64,000 nucleotides of DNA from Solibacillus faecavium (GCF_014836905.1 NZ_JACSPZ010000001.1:496001-560000); one strand, 5' to 3'; numbered from the stretch's first letter, positions 1 to 9,167 are shown. Notes: generated by a model not told the origin, from the letters alone. Made by a program: numbers and translations.

Positions 1-2
1 AG

Positions 3-545
3 CAATTATGGCTTATGCTCATTATCATTCCATCTTGGATTAACCTACTCTTAAAAACTTATGCATTCATCGGTATTTTTGGTTTATACGGCCCAATTAA
101 TGCAATGATTGAAGTGTTTGGTTTTAATCCAAAGCAAATTTTATTTACAGACTTTAGTTTTGTTTTCGTATCGGTATATATTTTCATTCCATTTATGATA
201 ATTCCGATTTTCAATTCTTTAGACAAAATGAATCCATCTTTAATCTATGCCGCACGTGATTTAGGTGCATCCAGCTGGACAACCTTCCGCCGAGTTATTT
301 TCCCATTAACAATTGATGGCGTAAAATCAGGTATTCAGGTTACCTTTATCCCAGCTTTATCTTTATTCATGATCACACGTTTAATTGCCGGAAACCAAGT
401 CATTACTTTAGGTACTGCCATTGAACAACAATTCCTTGTATCTCAAAACTGGGGAATGGGTTCGACAATTGCCGTATTCTTAATTCTATTTATGGTTCTT
501 ACAATGTTATTTACTAGACAAAAATCTAAAGGAGGACGCGTTTAA
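3..545 (+). CDS. potB: Spermidine/putrescine ABC transporter permease PotB (5' truncated by window edge)
   Basis: Inner-membrane permease of a polyamine importer; the reading frame is open to the left edge, so the first methionine inside the window (position 15) is internal and the true start lies upstream. Visible are hydrophobic helices and the cytoplasmic EAA loop (IYAARDLGASSWTTFRRVIFPL) that contacts the ATPase PotA. The stop codon TAA shares its last base with the ATG of potC, so the two are translationally coupled. potA is expected just outside the window. Family assignment is secure from the EAA loop and the potC-potD context; the exact polyamine is inferred. Confidence 0.93.
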   Translation, partial: QLWLMLIIIPSWINLLLKTYAFIGIFGLYGPINAMIEVFGFNPKQILFTDFSFVFVSVYIFIPFMIIPIFNSLDKMNPSLIYAARDLGASSWTTFRRVIFPLTIDGVKSGIQVTFIPALSLFMITRLIAGNQVITLGTAIEQQFLVSQNWGMGSTIAVFLILFMVLTMLFTRQKSKGGRV

Positions 546-1345
546 TGAAAAAATTATTATCTATGTCGAAAATTTATTTAATTTTCGTATTCGCGGTCCT
601 TTATGCTCCGATATTTTATTTAATTTTTTACTCATTCAATAGTGGTGGCAGTATGAATAATTTCGAATCGTTCACACTGGAGCATTACGCAGCAGTATTT
701 GAGGATTCAAGATTAATCATTATTCTACTTAATACAGTGCTCGTTGCCCTTTTATCAGGCCTGATCGCAACAATAATCGGGACATTGGGCGCTATTGGCA
801 TTATTTCAATAAAGGATAAAAAAATGCGTAATACATTGCTTTCATTAAATAATGTCCTTATCGTTTCACCCGATGTTGTAATCGGTGCAAGCTTCCTTAT
901 TTTATTTACGATGATTGGTGTAAAGTTAGGGTTTGCCTCTGTACTAGTATCGCATGTTGCATTTAGTGTACCGATTGTAGTGCTCATGGTTTTACCAAAA
1001 TTGCTTGAAATGAATACTTCATTAATTGATGCCGCAAGAGATTTAGGTGCGACAAAACGTGATGTATTAATGCGTGTTATTTTGCCGTATATATCTCCTG
1101 GTATTTTCGCAGGATTTTTTATGGCCTTAACATATTCACTTGATGATTTTGCAGTCACTTTCTTCGTTACAGGTAACGGGTTTAGTACATTGTCGGTGGA
1201 AATCTACTCAATGGCCCGCGCCGGAATTTCTTTAACAATCAATGCTATTTCAGGATTGGTATTTGCCGTAACAGTGTTAATCGTTATCGGGTATTACTTC
1301 ATTAATAAACGTTCAAAATCAATAGCAACGGGGGGACATCAATGA
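545..1345 (+). CDS. potC: Spermidine/putrescine ABC transporter permease PotC
   Basis: Second permease of the polyamine importer, 266 aa, the usual PotC length. About six membrane helices are seen, starting with KIYLIFVFAVLYAPIFYLIFYS at residues 10-30, typical of PotC. The EAA loop DAARDLGATKRDVLMRVILPYISPG (around residues 160-185) is well kept and is where PotA docks. The ATG overlaps the potB stop by one base and the potD ATG overlaps the potC stop by four, with a purine-rich Shine-Dalgarno (AAAGGAGG) inside the end of potB. The three genes form one operon. Confidence 0.95.
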   Translation: MKKLLSMSKIYLIFVFAVLYAPIFYLIFYSFNSGGSMNNFESFTLEHYAAVFEDSRLIIILLNTVLVALLSGLIATIIGTLGAIGIISIKDKKMRNTLLSLNNVLIVSPDVVIGASFLILFTMIGVKLGFASVLVSHVAFSVPIVVLMVLPKLLEMNTSLIDAARDLGATKRDVLMRVILPYISPGIFAGFFMALTYSLDDFAVTFFVTGNGFSTLSVEIYSMARAGISLTINAISGLVFAVTVLIVIGYYFINKRSKSIATGGHQ

Positions 1346-2415
1346 GAGACTTAATTCAAGCAACAGTTGCTATTGTCATTGCCTGTGCCCTTCTGTTTGT
1401 AGCAGTGGACCGGATGCAGTCTGCTGGATCTGCTGGAAGCAAGGACACATTAACAGTCTTTAACTGGGGCGAATATATCGCTCCAGAGTTAATCGATAAA
1501 TTTGAAGAAGAAACAGGTATTAAAGTAACATACGAAACATTTGATTCAAATGAAGCGATGTTAACAAAAGTACAGCAAGGAGGCTCTGCATATGATATTG
1601 CAGTTCCTTCCGAGTATACAATTGAATCGATGAAGGAAGATGGATTACTCATCCCAATCGACCATAGTTTAGTACCGAATTTACAAAATATCAACGAAGA
1701 CTTTTTAGATTTACCGTTTGATCCAGCTAATGAGTATTCGATCCCTTATTTCTGGGGAACGGTTGGAGTTGTATATAACCCTAATTTAATTGAAGACCAT
1801 TTAACATTCGAATCTTGGGATGACCTATGGGATCCTTCACTGGAAAGAAAAATTTTCCTAGTGGATGGATCAAGGGAAGTAATCGGTATGGGGCTTAACT
1901 CAATCGGTCACTCCCTTAATGTAAAAGATGATGCATTGCTGCGTGAAGCAACAGACAATTTAATTAAGCTTTCACCAAACATTAAAGCAATCATTGGTGA
2001 TGAAATTACACCACTTATGATTAATAACGAAGCCGCAGTCGCACTTACCTTCTCAGGCCAAGCTGCTGATATGATGTGGGAAAATGAAGAATTGGAATTC
2101 GCTGTTCCACAGGAAGGTTCCAACTTATGGTTTGATAATATGGTTATCCCTAAAACTTCAAGAAATATTGAAGGGGCACATAAATTCATTAACTTTATGC
2201 TAGATGCAGAAAATGCTGCCCAAAATGCTGACTATGTTGGCTATTCAACACCAAATGAAGCAGCTTGGGAGTTATTGGATGAAGAAGTGGTTAGTGATGA
2301 GCGCTTCTACCCTTCACATGATCAACGTGAAAAGTTAGAAGTATATGAAAACCTAGGCCTTGAATGGCTCGGAAAATATAATGAATACTTCTTGGAATTT
2401 AAGATGAGTTTTTAA
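1342..2415 (+). CDS. potD: Spermidine/putrescine-binding protein PotD
   Basis: Extracellular solute-binding protein of the Pot importer, 357 aa. The mature part opens with LTVFNWGEYIAPELIDKFEEETGIKV, the hallmark of PotD/PotF proteins, and has the WGTVGVVYNP segment of the ligand cleft. The N-terminus is one hydrophobic segment (residues 8-24) without a clean lipobox: VIAC at residues 12-15 formally fits, but the cysteine sits inside the hydrophobic stretch, so an uncleaved signal anchor is equally possible. It starts with ATGA overlap to potC and is followed by a strong terminator, closing the operon. Confidence 0.93.
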   Translation: MRDLIQATVAIVIACALLFVAVDRMQSAGSAGSKDTLTVFNWGEYIAPELIDKFEEETGIKVTYETFDSNEAMLTKVQQGGSAYDIAVPSEYTIESMKEDGLLIPIDHSLVPNLQNINEDFLDLPFDPANEYSIPYFWGTVGVVYNPNLIEDHLTFESWDDLWDPSLERKIFLVDGSREVIGMGLNSIGHSLNVKDDALLREATDNLIKLSPNIKAIIGDEITPLMINNEAAVALTFSGQAADMMWENEELEFAVPQEGSNLWFDNMVIPKTSRNIEGAHKFINFMLDAENAAQNADYVGYSTPNEAAWELLDEEVVSDERFYPSHDQREKLEVYENLGLEWLGKYNEYFLEFKMSF

Positions 2416-2424
2416 TAAAAATTA

Positions 2425-2478
2425 AGGGCAGCCTTAAAAGTCGATTTTTCTCTGACTTTTCGGCTGTCCTATTTTTAT
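2425..2478 (+). terminator. Rho-independent terminator of the pot operon
   Basis: A long stem pairs AGGGCAGCC with GGCTGTCCT, and inside it AAAAGTC with GACTTTT, followed by ATTTTTAT. It sits 10 bases after the potD stop and abuts the stop of the convergent Nudix gene. The GGCTG...AAAAGT layout recurs at 17617 and 41990. Confidence 0.85.
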
Positions 2479-2936
2479 AACTTATGTATAATCCTTCTAT
2501 CCAGACAATCATTTTCTTCATCCCAAATCATATGAATCTCAAAAGTTCCTGGTTCGAAAAAGTAATCGAAACGAACCTGAATATCTTCCTGCATAGGGTA
2601 GTTTTTTGCTTCACTAATTTTCACCCATTCCAATGTTCCTTCATCACAATTTGTGAGCAGTTCCCCTATAAAGTCATCCGTCCAATAATTATAAATAATA
2701 AAATGATCTTTTTTTACTTCATTTGTATAATGGGAAATTCCTTTAAATGTTAAGGAAAGTACATCTAGACCTGTCTCCTCTTTTACTTCACGGATTGCTC
2801 CTTGTGCAAATCCTTCTGGAAAGTCTACTTTGCCCCCCGGTGGTATGTAGCCTTTAAAATGATCATGCTGACGATTGAGCAATAATACTTTATCGTCTTT
2901 TTGTACCATCACTACTGTCCAAAATTTATAATTCAT
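2475..2936 (-). CDS. Nudix hydrolase (MutT-like)
   Basis: Small cytosolic Nudix enzyme, 153 aa, expected to hydrolyse a nucleoside diphosphate linked to another moiety; the substrate cannot be read from sequence. The Nudix box GX5EX7REXXEEXGX is complete: GKVDFPEGFAQGAIREVKEETG at about residues 35-57. The chain opens with a strand of the type usual in MutT folds (FWTVVMVQKDDKVLLLNR). The Shine-Dalgarno AGAGGGG lies 7-8 bases before the ATG. Single gene, convergent with the pot operon. Confidence 0.85.
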   Translation of the reverse strand: MNYKFWTVVMVQKDDKVLLLNRQHDHFKGYIPPGGKVDFPEGFAQGAIREVKEETGLDVLSLTFKGISHYTNEVKKDHFIIYNYWTDDFIGELLTNCDEGTLEWVKISEAKNYPMQEDIQVRFDYFFEPGTFEIHMIWDEENDCLDRRIIHKL

Positions 2937-3110
2937 ATAAACAACCCCTCTTTAATATAGCTTTATTTTGGCAATATTCTTTTTAACTTTCAATATATAA
3001 ATTCCTTCAAAGGAATGATGTAATCTATCGTGAAAGTTTGTACAATATGGTATGCTATTGGAAATATATATTTCTACAATCGAAATATTTTAATGGAAGG
3101 CTGGCATTAT

Positions 3111-4298
3111 ATGACGCAACAATCTAATAAATTGGCACTTTATTTATTAATGTTTAATATGTTTATTACAATGGGTGGGATTGGCATTATTGTCCCTGTT
3201 ATGCCGGCTTATTTGCAATTATTCGGTGTTGGCGGACAAGTTCTTGGATTTTTAATTGCAGGGTTTGCACTTGCCCAGTTTCTCCTCTCCCCGATTGCAG
3301 GGGATTTATCAGATCGACATGGTCGAAAAATGTTTATCATAGGCGGCTTAATTGTCTATGGCTGTGCCCAAATCCTATTTGGACTAGCCACTGAAGTATG
3401 GGTACTATTTTTATCACGCTTTTTAAGTGGTGCCGGCGCGGCGTTTATTATGCCTCCTATTATGGCCTTTGTAGCTGATATCACAACCCATGAAGAACGC
3501 GGAAAAGGAATGGGCATGATTGGAGCAGCCATGTCTTTAGGCTTTATGATTGGACCAGGTATTGGCGGGTTTTTATCCAATGTAAATTTAACGTTTCCAT
3601 TTTTCTTAGCTGGGGGTGTTGCATTTATTGCAGCCATTTTATCTGCTATATATTTGCCTAATATAAAAAATACTCAGTCAGTTATAGCGCCAAGGGAAAA
3701 TTTATCAAAACAGTTAGTTAAATCTGTAAAGACCTCCTATTTCATCTTTTTAATAGTCGTCTTTACATTTAGCTTTGGTATATCAAATTTCCAAGCGACT
3801 TTAACGCTATATTTAGATAATAAATTTGGCTACACACCTGGAGAAATAGCGATAATATTAACTGTTGGCGGCTTTGCAGGTGTTGTATTGCAAATGTATG
3901 TTGTCAATAAATTATTTAAGCGTTTCGGGGAAGTAAAAGTTATTTTAGTAAACTTGCTGCTGGCTGCAGTGACTATGCTGCTATTTATTTATATTAGTGG
4001 TTTCTTCATTATTTTAGTTGTTGCTACCTTATTCTCAATCGCTACAACCTTTATTCGCCCAGCTGTAAATACGCTCATATCCAAGCTTGCTGGCAATGAA
4101 CAAGGGTTTGCAGCTGGTATGAATAACGCGTACATGAGTCTAGGCAATATGTTTGGACCTGCACTTGCGGGCGTTCTTTTCGATTGGAACCGTGATTCTC
4201 CTTATATTTTAGGGGCGATCGTTTTAATTGGCTGCTTCATGCTTGCCTATTTTTGGACAGCAAAAAAAGCTCCGCATTTGCTAAAAGCCTCCTCATAA
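3111..4298 (+). CDS. MFS transporter, DHA1-type drug exporter family
   Basis: Twelve-helix major facilitator protein, 395 aa from the chosen start. Motif A of drug:H+ antiporters is present (GDLSDRHGRKMFIIGG), as is a motif-C-like GAAMSLGFMIGPGIGG in helix 5, which marks antiporters. An upstream GTG at 3030 in the same frame would add 27 non-hydrophobic residues; the ATG at 3111 is preferred because GGAAGG stands about 10 bases before it and the protein then begins like its family (MTQQSNKLALYLLMFNMFITMGGIGIIVPVMP). Substrate unknown. It stands alone and ends at a bidirectional terminator. Confidence 0.88.
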   Translation: MTQQSNKLALYLLMFNMFITMGGIGIIVPVMPAYLQLFGVGGQVLGFLIAGFALAQFLLSPIAGDLSDRHGRKMFIIGGLIVYGCAQILFGLATEVWVLFLSRFLSGAGAAFIMPPIMAFVADITTHEERGKGMGMIGAAMSLGFMIGPGIGGFLSNVNLTFPFFLAGGVAFIAAILSAIYLPNIKNTQSVIAPRENLSKQLVKSVKTSYFIFLIVVFTFSFGISNFQATLTLYLDNKFGYTPGEIAIILTVGGFAGVVLQMYVVNKLFKRFGEVKVILVNLLLAAVTMLLFIYISGFFIILVVATLFSIATTFIRPAVNTLISKLAGNEQGFAAGMNNAYMSLGNMFGPALAGVLFDWNRDSPYILGAIVLIGCFMLAYFWTAKKAPHLLKASS

Positions 4299-4302
4299 AT
4301 TG

Positions 4303-4341
4303 AAAAAGGGATGACCAGGAAAAGTCCTGGCATCCCTTTTA
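4303..4341. terminator. Bidirectional terminator between the MFS gene and dapL
   Basis: GGGATG-CCAGGA with a four-base loop pairs with TCCTGG-CATCCC, flanked by an A-run on the left and CTTTTACTTT on the right, so it can serve both converging genes. Confidence 0.85.
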
Positions 4342-4354
4342 CTTTATTAAACTA

Positions 4355-5473
4355 TTAACGTTGTCGCAAAAATTGCTCTACAAATTGACAATTAAGCGGA
4401 ATTAATAATTCATCTGGTACCATCTTCGCATGATGAAGACCATATGATGAAGCTGCTCCTGTCCAAAACATTGCACCAGGTATATCCTTTATAAAATAAC
4501 CAAAGTCCTCACCTGTCATTGCTGCAGGACATTCATATGCAATAGCGCCATCAAATTGTTCGGCAAACTGTAACAGTGCGTTCGCACACTCTGCATCATT
4601 GTTTACTTCATAATACATCGAGCCGTAATCAATCGAAACAGTACATTCGAATGCTGCTTCAATACCTGCACAAATCGCCTCAATACGTCTTTTCACTTCT
4701 GCCATAGCATCTGCATTCAACGTTCTGATCGTACCTTCCAACCGCGCATTCTCAGCTATTACATTCTGTACTGTGCCAGCTGTCATTTTTCCTACAGTAA
4801 TAACTGCACTATCCATCGGGTCGACATTACGGCTAATAACTGTTTGAAGCTGCAAAAGTAAATTTGCCGCTGCAATGGTCATATCCCTTGTCTTATGTGG
4901 ATAGGCTGCATGCCCGCCAATACCTTTTAGATCGATAAATAGCTCTGACGTATTCGCAAACAATAGTCCAGGCTTAGTCGCAATTGTTCCAACAGGATAT
5001 TCAGGAGCAATATGCAGTGCATATATCTCATCGGCAACAAGCAGTGGTTGTTCTGCTTTTAACCACTCAAGCATCGGTTCTGCTCCCCCTGGTCCTTCCT
5101 CAGCCGGCTGAAAATAAATTACGACATTCTGAATTGGAGGCTGTTTGGAAAAGGCTTCAACTAAACCAAGCGCAATTGCCATATGACAATCATGTCCACA
5201 AGCATGCATATACCCTTCAAACTCAGACGAAAATGATAAGCCCGTTTCTTCCTGTACTGGGAGCCCATCAATATCTGTTCGCCAACCGATTAGTTTTGTT
5301 GGATTCGTCCCTTTTATATAAACGACTATACCAGTCTTCCAAGTTGTGATTTGCAAATATTGTTGATCCAAGTTTGAAATGAACTGCAATAAATAGCTTT
5401 GTGTTTTGAATTCTTTAAACCCTATTTCCGGAATTTTATGTAGGTCCCGTCTTATATCAATGAGATGGCTCAT
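4355..5473 (-). CDS. dapL: N-acetyldiaminopimelate deacetylase
   Basis: M20-family metallo-amidohydrolase, 372 aa, removing the acetyl group from N-acetyl-LL-diaminopimelate in the acetylase branch of lysine/DAP synthesis. Seen are the N-terminal [12 protein letters not shown] signature, [12 protein letters not shown] with metal-binding His/Asp, and [13 protein letters not shown] carrying the catalytic Glu pair. It follows dapH by 14 bases on the same strand, the B. subtilis ykuQ-ykuR pair, which separates it from generic M20 amidohydrolases such as AmhX. Symbol by synteny and family; DapL here means the deacetylase, not the aminotransferase that shares the name. Confidence 0.9.
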   Translation of the reverse strand: MSHLIDIRRDLHKIPEIGFKEFKTQSYLLQFISNLDQQYLQITTWKTGIVVYIKGTNPTKLIGWRTDIDGLPVQEETGLSFSSEFEGYMHACGHDCHMAIALGLVEAFSKQPPIQNVVIYFQPAEEGPGGAEPMLEWLKAEQPLLVADEIYALHIAPEYPVGTIATKPGLLFANTSELFIDLKGIGGHAAYPHKTRDMTIAAANLLLQLQTVISRNVDPMDSAVITVGKMTAGTVQNVIAENARLEGTIRTLNADAMAEVKRRIEAICAGIEAAFECTVSIDYGSMYYEVNNDAECANALLQFAEQFDGAIAYECPAAMTGEDFGYFIKDIPGAMFWTGAASSYGLHHAKMVPDELLIPLNCQFVEQFLRQR

Positions 5474-5487
5474 AATAACCTACCTTC

Positions 5488-6201
5488 TTATAACTGTCTT
5501 AAAGAATCAATAATTTCTGTTTTTGATTTAGTTTTTTCATCTAATTTCTTGATTTCACGAGCAGGAACACCTGCCACGACTGTATATGGTTCTACATCTT
5601 TAATGACGATTGCACCGGCTGCTACAACTGCACCTTTACCAATACGCACACCTTCTAACACTACGGCGTTTGCACCAATTACTACATCATCTTCCACTAC
5701 AACCGGTAAAGCACTAGGTGGCTCCACAACACCGGCTAGTACTGATCCAGCACCAATATGGCAGTTATCTCCGACTGTTGCGCGACCACCTAATACAACA
5801 CCCATATCTATCATTGTTTTCGCACCGATTTCAGCACCAATATTAATAATCGCACCCATCATAATAACTGCATTATCCCCAATTGTTACTTGATCACGAA
5901 TAATAGCACCTGGTTCAATACGTGCGTTTACATGTTTTAAATCTAAAAGTGGTACACCTGAATGACGGCGATCATTTTCTATAACATAATCTTCAATGTT
6001 TTGAGCATGCTCTTTTAATGAAGCCTCTATTTCTGACCATTCACCAAATACTACTGCATGATTTCCTTCTCCGAAAACTTTACTTTGTTCACCATATGAT
6101 AAATCTGCAACACCATTACCCTTCACATATACCTTCACTGGTGTAACCTTTTTTGATTGTGAAATAAAATCAATAATTTGTTGTGCATTTAACTTTTCCA
6201 T
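5488..6201 (-). CDS. dapH: 2,3,4,5-tetrahydropyridine-2,6-dicarboxylate N-acetyltransferase
   Basis: Trimeric left-handed beta-helix acetyltransferase, 237 aa, acetylating tetrahydrodipicolinate with acetyl-CoA. The C-terminal two thirds consists of hexapeptide repeats (for example [34 protein letters not shown]). The N-terminal alpha/beta cap begins [18 protein letters not shown], as in DapH proteins. With dapL it supplies DAP for wall and spore cortex and tetrahydrodipicolinate is also the branch point to dipicolinate. The start ATG follows AGGTG by 6 bases. A 21-bp palindrome lies just upstream. Confidence 0.95.
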   Translation of the reverse strand: MEKLNAQQIIDFISQSKKVTPVKVYVKGNGVADLSYGEQSKVFGEGNHAVVFGEWSEIEASLKEHAQNIEDYVIENDRRHSGVPLLDLKHVNARIEPGAIIRDQVTIGDNAVIMMGAIINIGAEIGAKTMIDMGVVLGGRATVGDNCHIGAGSVLAGVVEPPSALPVVVEDDVVIGANAVVLEGVRIGKGAVVAAGAIVIKDVEPYTVVAGVPAREIKKLDEKTKSKTEIIDSLRQL

Positions 6202-6216
6202 TTGGACACCTCACTG

Positions 6217-6237
6217 CATGTTAGTATTTTTAACATG
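6217..6237 (-). promoter_or_regulatory. Palindrome upstream of dapH, candidate operator
   Basis: A perfect inverted repeat CATGTTA-N7-TAACATG lies 16 bases before the dapH start codon, just ahead of its Shine-Dalgarno. On the minus strand a TACAAT hexamer stands a few bases upstream as a possible -10. No U-run follows, so it is not a terminator; a repressor site is the simplest reading. The cognate protein is unknown. Confidence 0.35.
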
Positions 6238-6275
6238 ACTAATTGTACTAAATTTTCAGCCAAATTAAAACTTTT

Positions 6276-7181
6276 TTAATTGGTTTCTTTTGAATAATCA
6301 TAAAGACAACGTGCATGATCTTGTACGACGTCGACAAATGCCTGCACTTGACGGAGTTCAAATGTTGATTCGTAGCCTATAAGCCATGTATCCCGCGTTA
6401 AACCTAATCCATCATCCTTCTCATTATTCGTTAAGGAAATTTTATGGACATTCTCCTCCCCGTTTAACGTAATAGAAGGTAAAATCGCATATCCAATTCC
6501 GTTCAATGCCATTTGCTTACATGTTTCGATTTGATCCACGATAATTTGATGCTTTGGATTATAGTTAAAATGACGCTGCCACCATTGCTGAATTTCCTGA
6601 TAATAGTTTGAATCACTTTTAAACTGAATAAAAGGTCTGTCTGATGTAATAATATCTTCCATATCTTTAATTTCTTTATCTACTAAATACATTGTATCCC
6701 GAAATAAGTGAATCTTTTTTCCTTTCCATTCTGATTGACCGCGGACAATACCGATATGCGCTTCTCCATCATAAAGTGCTTTTACAATTTCAGAGCTCCA
6801 GCCAGTCATGAGCGAGATTTTCGTATCAGGATATTTTGTTACATAGTCCTTCAACACTTTTGGTAACCAATTTTGCCCTACAATTGAGGCACAGGCAATC
6901 TTTAATGTACCATGAACCTTTGAATTCAATGCTTGAATTGTTTCAAAAATATCTTCCCGCTTTATAATCATTTCACTCGAATATTGAATTACAAGCTCTC
7001 CTGCAGGCGTCGGTGTCAGCCCTTTTTGGGAACGTATAAAAAGTTGGGCACCCCATTCTTTTTCAATTGACTGTAACCTTTGCGATAAAGCAGGTTGTGT
7101 TAAAAAAAGCCGCTCTGCCGCTTTTCGCATGTTTCTCTCTTCTGCCAGTACTTTAATTATTTCGGCTTCCGTAGCTGTCAT
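6276..7181 (-). CDS. ccpC: LysR-type catabolite control regulator CcpC
   Basis: LysR-family DNA-binding regulator, 301 aa; in B. subtilis CcpC senses citrate and represses citB and citZ. The N-terminal winged helix (NMRKAAERLFLTQPALSQRLQSIEKEWG) and effector domain closely follow the B. subtilis protein as I remember it: HGTLKIACASIVGQNWLPKVLK, ISLMTGWSSEIVKALYDG, DRPFIQFKSDSNYYQEIQQWW and VDQIETCKQMALNGIGYAILPS. The neighbouring darB and dapH genes repeat the B. subtilis ykuL-ykuM-ykuQ order. Citrate as effector is inferred from the homologue. Confidence 0.92.
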   Translation of the reverse strand: MTATEAEIIKVLAEERNMRKAAERLFLTQPALSQRLQSIEKEWGAQLFIRSQKGLTPTPAGELVIQYSSEMIIKREDIFETIQALNSKVHGTLKIACASIVGQNWLPKVLKDYVTKYPDTKISLMTGWSSEIVKALYDGEAHIGIVRGQSEWKGKKIHLFRDTMYLVDKEIKDMEDIITSDRPFIQFKSDSNYYQEIQQWWQRHFNYNPKHQIIVDQIETCKQMALNGIGYAILPSITLNGEENVHKISLTNNEKDDGLGLTRDTWLIGYESTFELRQVQAFVDVVQDHARCLYDYSKETN

Positions 7182-7207
7182 TGCTATTCTCCCTTTCCGT
7201 CTATTCG

Positions 7208-7250
7208 ATTAAAAAATCGACAAAATCCATTTGGACTTTGCCGATTTCCT
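7208..7250 (-). terminator. Terminator after darB
   Basis: On the minus strand AAATCGGCAAAGTCC and GGATTTTGTCGATTT pair with two G-U wobbles around a four-base AAAT loop, followed by a T-run. It lies between the darB stop and the ccpC start, so ccpC may be partly attenuated or have its own promoter within the remaining few bases. Confidence 0.75.
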
Positions 7251-7252
7251 AA

Positions 7253-7696
7253 TTAAGCGTTATGTTGATAAATATATTTTTTTAATTGTTTTAAAATAAT
7301 TCTGCGTGTCATTATACCGACAAACGTACCTTCGTCATCGACAACACATAAAAAGGCATGGTTAATGACTAAATCAAGGGCACGTTGGAACGTATCGGAA
7401 ACTTTTAAATACACTACTTCTTGATTCATTACTTCATCGACACGAATATCGGCCAATTTATCATATTCAATTCGCTCTAGCCCTAAAATCGACTCTGTAA
7501 TCATTTTTGTACTTAATAATCCTTTTAAGCGATACTTTACGTCCAATACTGGAATGGAAGAATATCCGGTTTTCGTTAATACTAATAATGCATGTTCAGC
7601 GCTATTGCCACTTTGTACATGTGCTACCTTCTCAGATGAAATAATAAAGTCTTTAATAGGCATTTCTAGTAAAGCTCTGTTGTTCGTTGAAATCAT
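7253..7696 (-). CDS. darB: CBS-domain cyclic-di-AMP-binding protein DarB (CbpB)
   Basis: Tandem CBS-domain protein of 147 aa, the exact size of B. subtilis DarB/YkuL. Known role of the family: binds c-di-AMP; the apo form binds Rel and stimulates (p)ppGpp synthesis and also acts on pyruvate carboxylase. Diagnostic segments are AHVQSGNSAEHALLVLTKTGYSSIPVLDVKYRLKGLLSTKMI (first CBS) and DEVMNQEVVYLKVSDTFQRALDLVINHAFLCVVDDEGTFVGIMTRR (second CBS). Adjacent to ccpC as in B. subtilis. The same window encodes KtrD, whose partner KtrC is a c-di-AMP target, and a small (p)ppGpp synthetase. Confidence 0.92.
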   Translation of the reverse strand: MISTNNRALLEMPIKDFIISSEKVAHVQSGNSAEHALLVLTKTGYSSIPVLDVKYRLKGLLSTKMITESILGLERIEYDKLADIRVDEVMNQEVVYLKVSDTFQRALDLVINHAFLCVVDDEGTFVGIMTRRIILKQLKKYIYQHNA

Positions 7697-7854
7697 GACA
7701 TTCTACTCCTTTTTCCCGCTAATAACAAGTAGCCCATAGTCAATAACCTAAAACCACTACCGTCATTCAAATGTTTTGCCCTATGACAAAACAACTTCTC
7801 TCATACTTATAATACCATACCAATCAACTTTATTACTAAGAAAGGTGCCTATTC

Positions 7855-7903
7855 AAAAAAAGAAAAAGCATAATAAGACGAGTAAAAACGTCTCATTATG
7901 CAT
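7855..7903 (-). terminator. Terminator after the 76-aa membrane protein gene
   Basis: On the minus strand GCATAATGAGACG pairs with CGTCTTATTATGC (one G-U) and is followed by a long T-rich tail. Confidence 0.75.
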
Positions 7904-7908
7904 AAAAG

Positions 7909-8139
7909 TCAGTATCCTCTTGCCCAGTAATAAAAAATAATGATTCCGGTAAATGCTCCAAAAACAACATAGGATAAAATAATCGGATTAAGCAAAAAAG
8001 GATGCTCCTGAATTTCTTCAGGCACTTCTGAATCCCGTTCCTCCCCGCTATCTTCTATATTATGACCAACACGAACCGTCAAATAGTAGCCAATAAAGCT
8101 AAGAAGAAACACAACGAAAATCGTTGGATATAGCCACAT
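7909..8139 (-). CDS. Small membrane protein of unknown function, two TM segments
   Basis: A 76-aa protein with a membrane helix at residues 3-22 (LYPTIFVVFLLSFIGYYLTV), an acidic stretch (DSGEERDSEVPEEIQEHPF, about 31-49) and a second helix (LSYVVFGAFTGIIIFYYWA, about 55-73). The Shine-Dalgarno AGGAGGCGAT precedes the ATG, so it is a real gene. It lies 61 bases after the end of fadH reading in the same direction and ends at its own terminator. I do not recognise the family. Confidence 0.65.
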   Translation of the reverse strand: MWLYPTIFVVFLLSFIGYYLTVRVGHNIEDSGEERDSEVPEEIQEHPFLLNPIILSYVVFGAFTGIIIFYYWARGY

Positions 8140-8200
8140 ACCTATCGCCTCCTTCTACGATTAGCAATAGTATGTAGCAATTAATGGCAGACTATACTTT

Positions 8201-8968
8201 TTAGAATGGATGTTGATTCAGCCATTGACCACCGTCCAATGTAATACATTCACCGTTTAAATAACTTGCTTTATCAGATAACATAAATGTCGCTAAATCC
8301 GCAATTTCTTCTGGCGTACCAAGTCGTTTTAATGGTACAGAATTAATTGTACGCTTTGCCTGTTCCTCTGATTCCCATAATTTATCTGCTCCACCTGTAC
8401 GCTCAATTGGGCCTGGAGCAATTGCATTCACTCGAATACCATATTGCCCTCCCCATTCAACAGCCAGTGTACGCGTCATTGATAATACACCCGCTTTGGC
8501 AGCTGCAGAGTGGACAACTCCTGCGCCTGCACCCCAAGCATATGTTGCAACCATATTTAGAATGGAACCTTTAATACCGTTTTCAATCCAGTAACGTCCT
8601 ACTGCTGATGAACAATAAAATGTACCATTTAAAACAATATCAATAACCGCTTTCCAACCATTTGGCGATAATTTTTCAGCGTGCACAATAAAGTTCCCCG
8701 CAGCATTATTGACTAAGCCGTCTACTTGTCCAAATTTTTCAACAGTAAAAGCGACCATTGCCTGGGCATGCTCTGGTTCACGAACATCCATTTGAAATAC
8801 TTCAACATTGGAACCTAACGCTAATATTTCTTTCTTTGCATTTTCAAGGCGTTCTATATCGCGCCCGGTAATCACAATGTTGGCACCTTCTTTCACGAAT
8901 TGCTTCGCCATACCAAGCCCCATCCCGCTAGATCCACCTGTAATAATAATTGTCTTATTTTGTAGCAT
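8201..8968 (-). CDS. fadH: 2,4-dienoyl-CoA reductase-type SDR oxidoreductase
   Basis: Classical short-chain dehydrogenase, 255 aa from the chosen start. TGGSSGMG is the nucleotide-binding glycine motif; NNAAGNF, the catalytic YAWGAGAGVVHSAAAKAG and APGPIERTGG closely match B. subtilis FadH (YkuF), which reduces 2,4-dienoyl-CoA during unsaturated fatty acid oxidation. The reading frame extends to 9001, but AAAGGGG sits immediately before the ATG at 8977 and 9 bases before the ATG at 8968, so 8968 is chosen. Synteny with the yku genes agrees. Confidence 0.9.
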   Translation of the reverse strand: MLQNKTIIITGGSSGMGLGMAKQFVKEGANIVITGRDIERLENAKKEILALGSNVEVFQMDVREPEHAQAMVAFTVEKFGQVDGLVNNAAGNFIVHAEKLSPNGWKAVIDIVLNGTFYCSSAVGRYWIENGIKGSILNMVATYAWGAGAGVVHSAAAKAGVLSMTRTLAVEWGGQYGIRVNAIAPGPIERTGGADKLWESEEQAKRTINSVPLKRLGTPEEIADLATFMLSDKASYLNGECITLDGGQWLNQHPF

Positions 8969-9167
8969 TCCATACATCCCCTTTGCATATAAAATGAACA
9001 ATCATTCATATTTATATTTTACTACAGCGGAGTGTAAATACCTATTAAAATATTAATATTTCTGTTTTATGCGCCTTTTTTTCTATTTTTAATATATAAA
9101 AAAGAATGGTATATAACCCCAAAATGCCATTATCCTAAGTGGGGAAAATGGCATTATTGCTAGTATA
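8969..9167. other. Intergenic region with a short hairpin
   Basis: No gene seen. AATGCCAT (9123-9130) and ATGGCATT (9148-9155) can pair across a 17-base loop; neither side has a convincing U-run, so a terminator role for ppk is doubtful. The rest of this 380-bp gap is the dispersed repeat copy 1. Confidence 0.4.

Noticed and set aside
3030..3110. GTG start extending the MFS protein by 27 residues
   Set aside because: No ribosome site and non-family N-terminus; ATG 3111 has GGAAGG ahead.
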